From Erwinia tracheiphila (lineage in GTDB: Bacteria; Pseudomonadota; Gammaproteobacteria; Enterobacterales; Enterobacteriaceae): a DNA stretch of 64,000 nt. Positions 17,042-26,819 of the stretch are shown here, piece by piece. The position numbers and the translations under genes are program-made. The notes under the pieces were generated by a model. That model did not search any database. It saw nothing but the letters and a program-made list of their open reading frames with translations, and was not told where the DNA came from. Position 1 is the first letter of the stretch; every line of letters begins with the position of its first letter. The DNA is taken from NCBI RefSeq assembly GCF_021365465.1, contig NZ_CP089932.1, positions 1,178,001 to 1,242,000 on the forward strand, read 5' to 3'.

Positions 17042-18111
17042 ACGATATCACCCAGGACAAACAGCTCATTTTCGGCCGCATACTGGTCAGAAACAGGAGA
17101 AATAACGGTGTTATCCGTCTCCCCGGGGGCACTGGATATGGTGGCCCGCAGCTGGGACAACAGCATTGTGCCACCACGAGGAAGGGTGGCAAGCCAGGCT
17201 TTAAGGTTGTCACTGACTGCCGTTCTGACGTCCTGAGTATCAGGCACCAGCCGGATAACGGGGTTAAGGGGTAAGGGGTTCGGGCTTTCAACAATCAGTT
17301 CAGCCCCAACGGTCTTACCTTCAACCTGATTTGTTACCGGGTTGATATGTGCGGTCAGATACTCTTTGACGCGGGCAAGATCGTTTGGCGTCGGGAATAT
17401 ATCAACTTCCTCATCCAGTACAAACATCACTCCCACCGTGCCATAGCCCCGATAGCGTGGAATACACCAGGCACGGGTAACACCAGCGCATTCCAGCGCC
17501 CATCGGACATAATCGAACTGATTACCACCAGATGGCGGATACTGCACGCGAAACAGTAATCGTACGCACAGTGAATCAATACTTTCCAGTTCAGCACCGC
17601 CACTGATTGTGGTCTGGCTGACAACGGCACTGCTCTGGACAAAATCAACGGGTGAGATGAGTTCCACCGTTACATTTTCGGCGGTATTGCTGTTTTTACC
17701 CGTCTCAATGGCCACAACGTAAACAGCGACACGCCCGGCTCTGGCTCTGATTTCAGCAACTGACTCAAACATCGTGCCATCAGGCCGCTGCCAGCGGGTG
17801 CCCTCAGGGATTACGGTGTCACCGTTCACCGTTACCAACAGTTCCCCACTGGCACTGGCGGCAGGTTTACGCCATACCCCCCAGAATTCACAGTGTTCCA
17901 GCAGCTTATCTTCATCCGCCAGATGCGGAACTATCTGGCGCGATGTCCAGGCTAAATGGTCATGCAGCGCTGCGGCGTTACCGGCATTGGCAAATGCAAC
18001 AGCTCCTGCAACGCTGAAGCGGGGGCGGGCGTACGTACCGGGTAACCGGCTTTCAATGTCTGCCTGGCCACGGGCCAGCAGTAGTGATAATGCAGGAGGG
18101 GTATAAGCCAT
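17032..18111 (-). CDS. Baseplate wedge protein J-like (Mu gp47)
   Basis: 359 residues, intact. It begins with helical YTPPALSLLLARGQADIESRLPGTYA and contains AWTSRQIVPHLADEDKLLEHCEFWGVWRKPAASASG and YVRWALECAGVTRAWCIPRYRGYGTVGVMFV, characteristic of the baseplate J family. These proteins form the wedge connecting the hub to the fibres. It directly follows the gpW/gp25-type gene (stop and start adjacent), as in Mu. Confidence 0.9.
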   Translation of the reverse strand: MAYTPPALSLLLARGQADIESRLPGTYARPRFSVAGAVAFANAGNAAALHDHLAWTSRQIVPHLADEDKLLEHCEFWGVWRKPAASASGELLVTVNGDTVIPEGTRWQRPDGTMFESVAEIRARAGRVAVYVVAIETGKNSNTAENVTVELISPVDFVQSSAVVSQTTISGGAELESIDSLCVRLLFRVQYPPSGGNQFDYVRWALECAGVTRAWCIPRYRGYGTVGVMFVLDEEVDIFPTPNDLARVKEYLTAHINPVTNQVEGKTVGAELIVESPNPLPLNPVIRLVPDTQDVRTAVSDNLKAWLATLPRGGTMLLSQLRATISSAPGETDNTVISPVSDQYAAENELFVLGDIVWR

Positions 18112-18552
18112 TTAAATACCGTTTAAAGTGGTGTTAAACGCCAGCGGGACGGTGCTGCCGTCCGGGAGCGTCAGCATTACCGTAAGCAACAGAAATCCCG
18201 TGCGGGGAGCCGATGCCGTCACATCAACATGCCTGATATGACCGTCATCAACCAGCCAGGCCAGCGCCTCGCAGGCGTAGGTTCTGGCCCGTATCAGCAC
18301 GGATGCCATCTGTTTTTCACGGGAAAGCAACCACAGTCGGCTTCCCATCTGACGGGACTGAAAGGCGTCTCCCCACCAACCGCGTTTATCTGTATCCGGC
18401 CCGGCGGGTAATTCATCAGAATCCAGCGCCCGCCGGTCAGTAAATAATGAAATAATGACGGCGGTACTCAGTGAATCATCCAGCAGAATATCCGCATTGC
18501 CCACGGCTATATCAGCGCCGTTGGTTTGCCAGATTAGTGCGATATCTGTCAT
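18112..18552 (-). CDS. GPW/gp25-like baseplate protein (Mu gp46)
   Basis: 146 residues. The segment LSTAVIISLFTDRRALDSDELPAG plus RGWWGDAFQ is the signature of Mu gp46-type proteins, structural relatives of P2 gpW and T4 gp25, which link tail tube and baseplate wedges. The C-terminal half has alternating strands. Starts within the last codons of the gp45 gene. Confidence 0.88.
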   Translation of the reverse strand: MTDIALIWQTNGADIAVGNADILLDDSLSTAVIISLFTDRRALDSDELPAGPDTDKRGWWGDAFQSRQMGSRLWLLSREKQMASVLIRARTYACEALAWLVDDGHIRHVDVTASAPRTGFLLLTVMLTLPDGSTVPLAFNTTLNGI

Positions 18553-19103
18553 GCCTTCGGCCCTCCGGAGCTGTAGCCATCATGTTCAGGGTGGATGTGG
18601 TTCGCGCCGCTAATCCCGCCAGACAGATGGTCACTGGCCTGACTGATGCCAACGATATCAACATCACCGGTAAAGCGGGTTTGGGGTGAGTCAAACAGGA
18701 TTTCATCCTCCGCCACGACCTCAAGGCGCTTGCAGGCAATCTTAATAACTCCATCTTTGGTAAGCACGATACGGTGTCCCTCAAGGTGATAGACGGCGCT
18801 GTCACCAGGTTCAAGGTTGCCCAGTCGTGAGTTTTTGTCATCAACGGCGATGGCCACCAGATGCTGCCGGATACCGCCCACCGATAAAACGATGGCTTCA
18901 CTGCCCACCGGGGGCACGCTGCTGTGGCCGTAGTTCTGGAAGCGCTCGACATCATCTGCTGTCTCATCGGCCAGCATGGTGACCTGTAGGTTCTGCGTCC
19001 TGAGACTGTCATTGGCCATATTGACCACACCACGGGAAATCAACAGGCGCAGACGACGTTGTAAACCGGCGGTGATTTTATTTATCTGTCTGATCATCGC
19101 CAT
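18549..19103 (-). CDS. Baseplate spike/assembly protein V-like (Mu gp45)
   Basis: 184 residues. It has a helical start (INKITAGLQRRLRLLISRGVV), an OB-like barrel (VTMLADETADDVERFQNYGHSSVPPVGSEAIVLSVGG) and a C-terminal His-containing tip (ASDHLSGGISGANHIHPEHDG) that fits the iron-binding spike apex of P2 gpV/Mu gp45. The spike pierces the host outer membrane. Two near-adjacent ATGs (19103, 19097) are possible; the first overlaps the previous gene. Confidence 0.85.
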   Translation of the reverse strand: MAMIRQINKITAGLQRRLRLLISRGVVNMANDSLRTQNLQVTMLADETADDVERFQNYGHSSVPPVGSEAIVLSVGGIRQHLVAIAVDDKNSRLGNLEPGDSAVYHLEGHRIVLTKDGVIKIACKRLEVVAEDEILFDSPQTRFTGDVDIVGISQASDHLSGGISGANHIHPEHDGYSSGGPKA

Positions 19104-20191
19104 ACACCATCATAAAATTTCGCGTCTGGCTGCGCCGGTTCCTCGAAACCTTCACGGGGCATCAGTTCCAGTTCGGTGACCGTGCCTCCCTCCTGCGTCA
19201 AATTAAAGGTGACGGTTGTGATTAGTAAATCCCGTTCAGGAAATCCCGCCGCCCTGGCCCTGACGGTTACAAGCTGGTTGGGTGACCAGAGCTTACCCTG
19301 CGGATTAAACCAGTCCTGTACCGTTGCAATGGCGGTGGTGGCATGGGCCATTGAGCGCTTCTGCTCCCAGCTTCCCCGCGCATTACCTTTAGCTTTGGTG
19401 AAGTTGTCATCAGCAATAATAATGGTCGGGCGATAGCGGGTGATATCAGGGTCTGCCACATCAACATACACTGACGTTGCCTGGCTGGCCGTTTGGGTCT
19501 CTCCCCATAGCCCGCCGCCACTGCAACCACCTTTGACGCGAAACAGGCTGAAGCGCTCGGCCCATGACTGGTGGGTTTTAACCGATAACATTCGGGTGCC
19601 TGACGCATCTTTATCACTGCCGTCAGGCCCTAAAATCAGTGTGCCCGCACGGTTTTTACTGGCTGTCGTAAAGACAAGGTCGCCCTGTGCGTTGCTGGTG
19701 ATCAGCACACCGCGATGGCGTGCTGCCCGTGACAGCATATCAAAGACGGTCTCCCCGGGTTCAATCTGCCAGACCCGGAATTTTGCGGCAGCAGCAGGCA
19801 GTTCAATCTGCCAGATGACCTCAACACCAAAGGGCTGACAGACGTCTCTGGCAATCGTGGCCAGCGTGACGTCACGCCACTGGCCCCGGACATGAATTGC
19901 CGTACAATCCACCAGATCACCGGTCTTATCGCGTCCGGTCAACGTAATGGTGCGGTTTTTGCTGTCGACATCGGTATCCATCGTATCCACATAGCCGGTA
20001 ATCACACGCTGACCATTGATCTCCAGCTTACAGGCCATACCGGCTTCTGATACCAGTGGTGAATCACCGCCTGTAACCGTGACGCCCAGCGTGAACTGTC
20101 CGGCGATTTCCTCAAGGCTGCGAGTAACGCTCAGTTCTTTCCAGCCGCTGTAAATCCGGTTACCCAGATACAGTTCAATACGATGTGTCAT
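19094..20191 (-). CDS. Baseplate hub protein, Mu gpP-like (gp44, late control D family)
   Basis: 365 residues from the ATG at 20191; an upstream in-frame codon would add 30 unlikely residues inside the preceding gene. MTHRIELYLGNRIYSGWKELSVTRSLEEIAGQFTLGV (in parts) and the DMLSRAARHRGVLITSNAQGDLVFT stretch belong to the gpD/Mu gpP hub family that forms the baseplate centre. Mu gpP is ~379 residues, close to this length. Overlaps both neighbours slightly, consistent with a tight late operon. Confidence 0.87.
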   Translation of the reverse strand: MTHRIELYLGNRIYSGWKELSVTRSLEEIAGQFTLGVTVTGGDSPLVSEAGMACKLEINGQRVITGYVDTMDTDVDSKNRTITLTGRDKTGDLVDCTAIHVRGQWRDVTLATIARDVCQPFGVEVIWQIELPAAAAKFRVWQIEPGETVFDMLSRAARHRGVLITSNAQGDLVFTTASKNRAGTLILGPDGSDKDASGTRMLSVKTHQSWAERFSLFRVKGGCSGGGLWGETQTASQATSVYVDVADPDITRYRPTIIIADDNFTKAKGNARGSWEQKRSMAHATTAIATVQDWFNPQGKLWSPNQLVTVRARAAGFPERDLLITTVTFNLTQEGGTVTELELMPREGFEEPAQPDAKFYDGVWR

Positions 20192-21491
20192 TGATGATCT
20201 CCACGTCTGTGCTACCGGTGACAAAGGCCGGGTGACGGATACCGTTACGGCGGATAAAGCGGTCAAGATGGTGGACGTCACCGGTGTGACGGTACAGCGC
20301 GACTAACGCGGGTTCTGTTCCGGTGAGCTGTATCGTTCTGGCAGCAGGCAGGTTTTGCGCGACAGATTTCATGTACTGAATAAAGGTCAGTCGGAAAATT
20401 CGCACCTGAATGGATGTCTGAAACCAGCCCATATCGCCGGTATCTGTCAGTGCGTCCAGCAGGATGTCCCCCAGTTCAGTCATCGCGGCGTTGCAGTCTT
20501 CCAGCGTTTCTATAGCTGAGGTACAGGCCTGCGTCTTTGCAGGTGAAGTTAATGACAGACTGTCATTGCTGCCGGTTAATACCACTGAACGGGAAGATGA
20601 CATGATGCTTTCTTTCGCGGCCGTCAGGGTTACTTTAGCCAGTTCAGCCGCTGTAAATGTGGTAACGGTGGTATTCATCACCGTCTGGATGCGGGCAACC
20701 GTCGGATCATTCGACGTGAACTGAGTCTGTATGCCGCCCCGTGTTTTCTGCAACGCCCGAACCGATACCGCAGAGGTGCCGGTTTGTACCACACCGCTGA
20801 TAAGAGCGAACATTTCCGAAAAAAGCTGCCCGGGGGTATTGATAAGATTTTTGACAGAGCCTTTTAATGCCAGTGCTGCCGCCAGTAATGAGGCACCGCC
20901 AGAACTGGAGGTCAGTCCGCGGATCCCGTTGGTAATGGTATTAAGCGTTTTTTCCACTTCATTTATCGCCGCCGTAGCATCAGCCATTGTTTGGGTAACC
21001 GTGGCCCAGCCCGACTGAACATCGTTTAGCAGGCTGACGGCAAGACTGTCACTGTTGAGCAGGGTATCTTCAGCCTCAGTCGGTGCCGTGTCATCCTCTG
21101 CTGGCGAGAAGGTAATGGAAAAAATGGCGTTGCCCTGTGCCCCACAGGATTCACGTACCGTATAGGTTTCAATCCGGACGTTTAAAGTGCCCCAGTTCGG
21201 GTGAACAAGTTCCCCCACATCCCTGGCCTCAAGCGCGTTAATCAGCGCATCACGCTGGTCAAAGTAGTCATCCCCCACAACAACAGCGGTAAAAGCATAC
21301 TGACGCAGGGCGCGGCCCATATCTTCGGTCAGCCCCTCATCACGCAGGGGGTATTCATGGCGCACAATCCGGCGTCCTCCGGTCAGCGTCGTGTCTTCAA
21401 TCATCCGGAACGGCACACCCCGAAAAGAGCCTTTACCATCAGCCAGACGGCCACGCCATGAGGTATCGTTAAACAGTGCGTTAATATCCAT
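20175..21491 (-). CDS. DNA circularisation/tail protein, Mu gp43-like
   Basis: 438 residues from the ATG at 21491, which overlaps the tape-measure stop (TAATG). N-terminus WRGRLADGKGSFRGVPFRMIEDTTLTGGRRIVRHEYPLRDEG is the 'DNA circulation' N-terminal domain seen in Mu gp43. The rest is Ala/Ser/Thr-rich and helical with TSFTAAELAKVTLTAAKES-like repeats. In virions this protein belongs to the tail tip; the circularisation name is historical. Confidence 0.85.
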   Translation of the reverse strand: MDINALFNDTSWRGRLADGKGSFRGVPFRMIEDTTLTGGRRIVRHEYPLRDEGLTEDMGRALRQYAFTAVVVGDDYFDQRDALINALEARDVGELVHPNWGTLNVRIETYTVRESCGAQGNAIFSITFSPAEDDTAPTEAEDTLLNSDSLAVSLLNDVQSGWATVTQTMADATAAINEVEKTLNTITNGIRGLTSSSGGASLLAAALALKGSVKNLINTPGQLFSEMFALISGVVQTGTSAVSVRALQKTRGGIQTQFTSNDPTVARIQTVMNTTVTTFTAAELAKVTLTAAKESIMSSSRSVVLTGSNDSLSLTSPAKTQACTSAIETLEDCNAAMTELGDILLDALTDTGDMGWFQTSIQVRIFRLTFIQYMKSVAQNLPAARTIQLTGTEPALVALYRHTGDVHHLDRFIRRNGIRHPAFVTGSTDVEIINDTSY

Positions 21492-23299
21492 TATATGCCC
21501 CCGCCCCATGTGTAACCGGTGTTAACCCGCAGCCCGATATTACGTGATTTGACCTCGGTGGCTTTTACCTTCAGGTCAGGGTTAGCTGAAGAAACTTCTA
21601 TGGTAATTTTGCCATCCGGCGGCTGTATTGCCTTACGGAAATCACGGGCCTCAGTGGGTGCGGTGGCTTGTGCCTGCTCCCACTGTTCGCCCATCGTCCC
21701 CCCACGCAAATAAGGGGAAATTGCCGGGCCACGCTCACTCAGCCGTTTATCCCTGTCCTGTAACCAGTTATCAATAGGGGCAGGAAGCCAGGCATATTTC
21801 GGCTGGCGTCCATCAGGATATTGCTCCTTCCGCAACTGTTCGAGCCGCTGTTTTAACTCATCCTCTGTAGGCAAAAGCCCCATGATTTGGATGGTGCTAT
21901 TCATGGCGGAAGCACGCGGCCCGACTTTATTAAAGGGGGTATCACTTCCAGGTCCCGCGCCATTACCGTTGCCGCCATCCTGCCAGTTGGTGACATAGAC
22001 AGGAACGACCGAACCGTCGCCCCCCAGTTCACCCCTGCCTGCCCCCTTTTTACCGGGTCCCATAAGGAGGTCTTTACCCCATTTACCGGCTCGCCAGGTA
22101 TAGCGGGCAGCAACGGCTGCACCGATGGCCCAGGTGGCCTTTTCCAGAATACCGGTGTATTTATCGAGTTCTTCAGCGGACAGGTCATTAATGGCGTCAG
22201 CCAGGTCTTGCACTGGCTTTGCCAGTTTAAGCTGGGCGAATTTATCACCGGCATTGGCCAGTGATGTTAATGCGCTATTTAACGTCTGGATATTCCTGGT
22301 GGCTTTCTCGTCGGTAAAGCCATCTTTAACATTAGCCGGATTGATTAAGCTTTTAAGTTGTTGCTGCTTATCTTTACTGGTAAATCCCATCATCATTTGC
22401 AGGGCATTGCCGTTAAATATATCCCTGAAATTATGTTCTTTCTGTTTTGCTGCTTTACCTATTTCCAGAGCCAGTTCCGGTGCTGACTTATAAATCCCTC
22501 TTTTTCTGTCCTTATAAACCTCGACGTGATTACGCCTCAGTATTTTTTGATTGTCTTTATTTTTAACTGATTCAAAAAAATCGTTTACCGCGCTGGCAGC
22601 CTGAGATGGATCGGTAAACTGTTCATTGGCCAGCCTCTGCATACCCACAATCTGCGCGATATCCTCAGGCGTTTTCCATGAGGTGCTTTTGATCATGCCG
22701 GGCACCGATTTAACCTGTTCAGATAAATTGCCGGTGCCGGTCAGCGAGACGGATGATAACCCATCTAACGCCCGCGTCATTGCCCTGGCATCCCTGGTGC
22801 CACTCAGCCAGAATGCGCTGACCAGATCACCGGCATCCTCAGCACTTAATCCGATGCCTTTCATGGCCAGAGCGATGTTATCCATCTGCGTGACAGCGCC
22901 ATCAAGATCGTTCGTCCGCTCCAGAAATTTCCCGGTGGCATTAATCAGGTCGGTATAGTTTGTCTTGCGGTTACCCGCGTTCTGCCACACCGCCTGATTA
23001 AATGCATTAACCTGGTCAGCCGTCAGGTTATAGCGCGTGCCAAGTTCGGTAAGCAACTGGCTCTGCTCACCAACCCGTTTACCCGCCATCACCAGACCAC
23101 CGCCTGTGGCAAATCCGACCAGCCTGTTATCAAACTTGTCCAGAATGCCGTTAGCGCCGCTGACTGAACGGGAAAGCAACCGCATTGACAGACTGCCGTC
23201 CCTGCCTAACTGGCGGATGCTGCTGCCAAAGTTACGGGCACGCTGAGAAACGTTACCCACCAGATCAATAATGAATTTCGCGCGATTCTCAGTGGCCAT
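21491..23299 (-). CDS. Tail tape measure protein
   Basis: 602 residues. Long helical N-terminal half (FIIDLVGNVSQRARNFGSSIRQLGRDGSLSMRLLSRSVSG), a Mu-type tape measure core (QVNAFNQAVWQNAGNRKTNYTDLINATGKFLERTNDLDGA), a hydrophobic region (YTGILEKATWAIGAAVAARYTWRAGKWG) and a Pro/Gly-rich tail. It sets tail length and enters the membrane at injection. It follows the frameshifted chaperone gene directly, the conserved order in long-tailed phages. Confidence 0.9.
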   Translation of the reverse strand: MATENRAKFIIDLVGNVSQRARNFGSSIRQLGRDGSLSMRLLSRSVSGANGILDKFDNRLVGFATGGGLVMAGKRVGEQSQLLTELGTRYNLTADQVNAFNQAVWQNAGNRKTNYTDLINATGKFLERTNDLDGAVTQMDNIALAMKGIGLSAEDAGDLVSAFWLSGTRDARAMTRALDGLSSVSLTGTGNLSEQVKSVPGMIKSTSWKTPEDIAQIVGMQRLANEQFTDPSQAASAVNDFFESVKNKDNQKILRRNHVEVYKDRKRGIYKSAPELALEIGKAAKQKEHNFRDIFNGNALQMMMGFTSKDKQQQLKSLINPANVKDGFTDEKATRNIQTLNSALTSLANAGDKFAQLKLAKPVQDLADAINDLSAEELDKYTGILEKATWAIGAAVAARYTWRAGKWGKDLLMGPGKKGAGRGELGGDGSVVPVYVTNWQDGGNGNGAGPGSDTPFNKVGPRASAMNSTIQIMGLLPTEDELKQRLEQLRKEQYPDGRQPKYAWLPAPIDNWLQDRDKRLSERGPAISPYLRGGTMGEQWEQAQATAPTEARDFRKAIQPPDGKITIEVSSANPDLKVKATEVKSRNIGLRVNTGYTWGGGI

Positions 23300-23786
23300 T
23301 TATTTCTTCTTCGTCCAGTGCTGATAAAGAATAAGTTTTGACAGAGGCAGCCCCAGCGCCCAGACCGGGCCACCTTTCAAAATAATACCGATATGGAGTG
23401 CAGTGCGTTCGATGTCCCTGACGCACCGCAAACTATCGCCCCTCGTCAGTCACCCGATTTACCGTGGTGATGGCAGCATCGCTTTGCAGGTTAGTTGCCT
23501 TCAGCAACAGTTCAAGATCGTCCTGATGCAGGGTTTTCAGCAGCGCCATCGACAGTGGCCCCTGAATGACACCAATACGTGCAATGCTGCGACGAACCAT
23601 TTCATAACCCATCATGGCCGGGCTGGAGAGCAGCGCCGGACCCTTCGGGGTCATTACCATTTTTTCGCTGGCCTGTTCTGCTTCAATCAGGTCACCGGCA
23701 TTCAGCTCCCTTAACTCGACGTCAAACTGCCTGACCATATCATCGCCCTGGCCATAGCACAGACCGTGTATCAGCTGGATTTGCAT
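23300..23786 (-). CDS. Tail assembly chaperones gp41 and gp41-42 fusion (programmed -2 frameshift)
   Basis: The zero-frame product (117 residues, 23433-23786) ends TTVNRVTDEGR and a TAG. Just before the stop stands GAG GGG CGA TAG. A -2 slip after CGA continues as DSLRCVRDIERTALHIG...GLPLSKLILYQHWTKKK to a TAA at 23300, directly before the tape measure ATG. The extension is hydrophilic/hydrophobic in the way of gpT-type chaperones. Mu itself is the known case of a -2 frameshift at this gene, so the element is conserved. The two products chaperone the tape measure during tail assembly; the ratio is set by slip efficiency. Confidence 0.8.
23436..23442 (-). promoter_or_regulatory. Mu-type -2 ribosomal slippery site GGGGCGA
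   Basis: On the minus strand the sequence reads GAG GGG CGA TAG; GGGGCGA lies immediately 5' of the gp41 stop. Moving back two bases after CGA gives GAT AGT TTG and opens a 45-codon extension ending at the tape measure gene. A short dyad downstream is not obvious to me. Confidence 0.75.
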
Positions 23787-23789
23787 GAC

Positions 23790-24149
23790 TTAAATTTCCC
23801 TGCATTCAATGGCATCAAAAGCCGCTGCGATATCACCCGAATCCGTTAATGTGGATTCGCCTGTACTCCAGGCATTGGCCATCAGAAACCGTTCGCCGGT
23901 ATCGCTTTCAAACTCGACAGTTACATCGGTGAGATTATTGATATAAAAAAGAGAGATCCCCGGCCCCTGTGGAATGGTGCAACTGAGTTTGGCCTCCCTC
24001 GGCTTTCCCTGCCAGCCGTAGACGCGGGCACCCACCACAGGCTGGCGACTGATGCCACCCGGTGTCAGGGTGGCCCCCTCTTTGGTCGGGTATTCCTTAC
24101 CGTTCAGGCGGACGTAGGCCACCCCGGTATACTGATATGGACTGGTCAT
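23790..24149 (-). CDS. Tail tube protein, Mu gpM-like
   Basis: 119 residues. YTGVAYVRLNGKEYPTKEGATLTPGGISRQPVVGARVYGWQGKPREAKLSCTI in pieces matches the Mu tail tube family, which polymerises inside the contractile sheath. Beta-rich, no long helix. Located between sheath and chaperone genes as in Mu. Intact frame. Confidence 0.88.
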   Translation of the reverse strand: MTSPYQYTGVAYVRLNGKEYPTKEGATLTPGGISRQPVVGARVYGWQGKPREAKLSCTIPQGPGISLFYINNLTDVTVEFESDTGERFLMANAWSTGESTLTDSGDIAAAFDAIECREI

Positions 24150-24158
24150 CTGTTGTCC

Positions 24159-25626
24159 TTACAAAATAAACTGAATAGCGTGCGCGTATATTCTGAACTG
24201 ATTCACCAGGTCAGGGTTGTCACGCACGTTAAGTCGGTTACGGTCATTTTCGTCACGCTCAACGATCAGCGTGGCTTTGTAGTCATCAAATCCTTCAACC
24301 AGCCCTGCCCACTCATGTTCGGTAAACAGGGCAAGCAGCTCCGTTTTAACCACTGCCGGGGTCACGATGGCTTGTCCGGGGCTGACCCGGATACCGTCGC
24401 TGGCCAGCTTATGGCGGGGGAACTTTTGTGTGATGCGGGTGCGGGTGGAATAGCGCAGATATGACAGGGTGGCGATGGTTTCCACATCAAGATAACTCGG
24501 GTCAGTATCGCCAAAGCTGTTTTCACGGTACATGGTGATAAGCCGTTCAATCTGCACCACATTGCCCGCCGCCACGCTGTAGGTTGAAATGCCGTCATAG
24601 AGCAGCACATTACGTTCATTCAACGCCCAGCGTTCACCTATGGTGGGTGGCAACAATCCGGGCAGTTGCAGGGTTTGCAAAGGTCGTGCCGGGTCAGTGC
24701 TCAGGGAAGCGACGGCTGCACCGGCTACGGTTGCGGCCCAGATATACGGGGGCTGTGGCACCAGACCGGTGCCGGTGGGTCGAAAACAGGTAATCATTGC
24801 GCCGGATACCAAAGGTACTGGTGGCGGCATGGGTGCCCCTGAATCCCATAAAGCACTGACCATCAATCTGGCGCAGTGGCCCCCAGCGGTTCACCAGCTC
24901 CAGTTTGAGCAGGTCAAGGTTGGCTGTATCGGTGAACGGGTTCACCAGGTAATTCCACCATGTATCGCCAAAAGCGGCGATGGCATCAGACAGGTCAGGA
25001 TTACCCACACCGCCGGTCATGACGCTACAGGTACATCCGACCCCGGCTGGCAGCATATCGCCGTCGTAATAGTTCACCCGGATATCAATATCATTGCCGG
25101 TTACGCCGCTCCACCTGGCGGTCAGCGTCACTTTGTCCTCTGCTGAAGTGGCCGTTACCGGCAGTGTTTTGAGAGCATTGACGGCGGCGGCAATTTTCCG
25201 GGCCATAGCGGTGGCAGTGTCCCCGGCCAGTGCAGTCACCCGCACAGAGGTTCCGGCTATCATCAATGCAATCTGACCTGATGTTTTGCAGGGGCCTGAC
25301 AGCGTAACGGTTCCGGTTGCCCTGATGCCGTTCTCATCGTCATCAACGGCAACAGCCCACAGATCGCTGTAGGTATTGGCCTTAATAAAAGCACCGGCCA
25401 TCGTGGATAACATTGACCCCCGACCAAATGCCGATTCGGCAGCACTGGCTGAGGTGATACGAAACGGCTGACCTGCCGGGACGCTGCCGGTATTGAGGCG
25501 CAGACCCAGCAGCAGCGTTTTGTGCAGCGTCTGAGGAGTACCTTTTACTGCCGCACTGTTATCAAACTCAATATAACAGAGGGGGACACGAATATTGTCC
25601 GGGATATCCTGGAATGAAATCGCCAT
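24159..25626 (-). pseudogene. Tail sheath protein, Mu gpL-like, with one frameshift
   Basis: The N-terminal part (from ATG 25626, ISFQDIPDNIRVPLCYIEFDNSAA) and the C-terminal part ([28 protein letters not shown] ... [24 protein letters not shown] end) are both classic Mu sheath sequence but lie in different frames. The shift is near 24785, beside a TTTT run after NDYLF. Total length 1468 bases equals 489 codons plus one, so one extra base explains it. Mu gpL is about 495 residues. The sheath contracts to drive the tube into the host. Sequencing error or true decay cannot be told apart here. Confidence 0.82.
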
Positions 25627-25805
25627 TATTTATCGGCTCCTTTCTTTGATGTGCCAGCCGTAACTGCAACCACGTCGCCATCCTTCAGCCTGCGCAACCA
25701 GAAGCCGGTACACGGTTTCTTTTCGCCATTGACAGCCAGTGGTTCGTAAGTATCAGGGTCCCGAACTGTCAGCCCGGGGACCGGTTTGATATATAACTCA
25801 GTCAT
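25626..25805 (-). CDS. Mu gp38-like small protein (DUF2635)
   Basis: 59 residues, between the gp37 and sheath genes, and overlapping both by a few bases. It reads MTELYIKPVPGLTVRDPDT, then LAVNGEKKPCTGFWLRRLKDGDVV, which is the standard DUF2635 pattern (KP.pG..VrdP....L...G..V....yW.RRl.dGDv). The exact role in Mu tail assembly is not established. ATG is followed closely by the conserved motif, so the start is secure. Confidence 0.85.
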   Translation of the reverse strand: MTELYIKPVPGLTVRDPDTYEPLAVNGEKKPCTGFWLRRLKDGDVVAVTAGTSKKGADK

Positions 25806-26365
25806 GTGGTTTATCCTGGACAGGGAGAGAAATCAGCGCCTCCTGCTCCGGTGTACCGACAGGTACAGCCCATTTCTGGTAGTGGGTGGTGTAGTCACCG
25901 ATATCATCGTCATTGAGGTCAGGCGCATCCGGCAATTGCTGTGGTGCTTCAAAATACAGGCCGTAGACCGCCACGCCGCCCGCACTCTGGATATCACTCC
26001 ACAGATTGCCCGCCTGAGTCAGCATAAAGCGACCTGCCGGGGCAAGGCGTCTCCCGTGTAGCCAGGCGGTCAGGCGCTCAACGATTTGATAAATACCGGG
26101 CGAATCACTGGTACGGCCATTCAGTACCTGAGCACTGATAAATATTCCCCAGGTACTGACCATCGTCTGCCGTACCGTGCCAGGACGCCCACCCAGCCAG
26201 GCGACATAAACGGCTGGGGCGGTGTTGATAATGGTTTTCACCGCGCTGTCACTCCACTGGCCCGGGTGCGTATCTACTCTGCGCAGGGGTACTGGCAAAC
26301 AGATGTCTGATCCCTGCAAGCAGCGCGTCAGAGATTTCAGTCGTAACAGAAGATGGGATCGTCAT
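25798..26365 (-). pseudogene. Mu gp37-like protein (DUF1834) with one frameshift
   Basis: From the ATG at 26365 the frame reads MTIPSSVTTEISDALLAGI, then reaches a stop after ~40 codons. The adjacent frame from about 26275 continues VDTHPGQWSDSAVKTIINTAPAVYVAWLGG and KWAVPVGTPEQEALISLPV to the natural end. 568 bases is 189 codons plus one, so a single inserted base accounts for it. DUF1834 proteins are tail terminator/completion-type proteins in Mu-like phages. It lies between gp36 and gp38 as expected. Confidence 0.75.
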
Positions 26366-26366
26366 A

Positions 26367-26819
26367 TCAGATAAACCCCCTGGATTTGCTGCGACTGAAG
26401 ACACTGCCCGCACTGCTCATCATGGCGACATCACCACCGTCAGGCCGTTCTGCCTCCTTACTGAGGCCAAGGCTGATATCACCGGTGGCGACTTTTTCCA
26501 GCAGTCGCAACACATCTTCATTGTCTTTGGTTGCTTTTTCCGTGGCCGCACCGTCTTCGAGGGCAACGCGGGCCAGCACACACGCCACCCTGATCAGCAC
26601 CTGTGGAACGGTTCTTAACGGCAGGGTTGCCCGGCTGTCGATATAGCCATCAATGGTGGCCGATGCATCATCCAGAGCGATCTGTAGTAACTGTTTCCGT
26701 GCGGTAGTAAGTTCCGCAGCATCCAGCTGGTGCCAGTCAGCAATTTTGGCATCCACCAGAGTATGCAGAGCATCCGTGCTGTAACGGCTGTACAGGTCGG
26801 TCAGGGTGGCGTAACTCAT
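26367..26819 (-). CDS. Mu gp36-like protein (DUF1320)
   Basis: 150 residues, helical. YATLTDLYSRYSTDALHTLVD at the N-terminus and a central DDASATIDGYIDSRATLPLRTVPQVLIRVACVLARVALED is the usual DUF1320 pattern. This family acts as a head-tail connector-type protein (gp6-like) in Mu phages. Starts at an ATG overlapping the preceding gene stop by four bases. Confidence 0.87.
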   Translation of the reverse strand: MSYATLTDLYSRYSTDALHTLVDAKIADWHQLDAAELTTARKQLLQIALDDASATIDGYIDSRATLPLRTVPQVLIRVACVLARVALEDGAATEKATKDNEDVLRLLEKVATGDISLGLSKEAERPDGGDVAMMSSAGSVFSRSKSRGFI

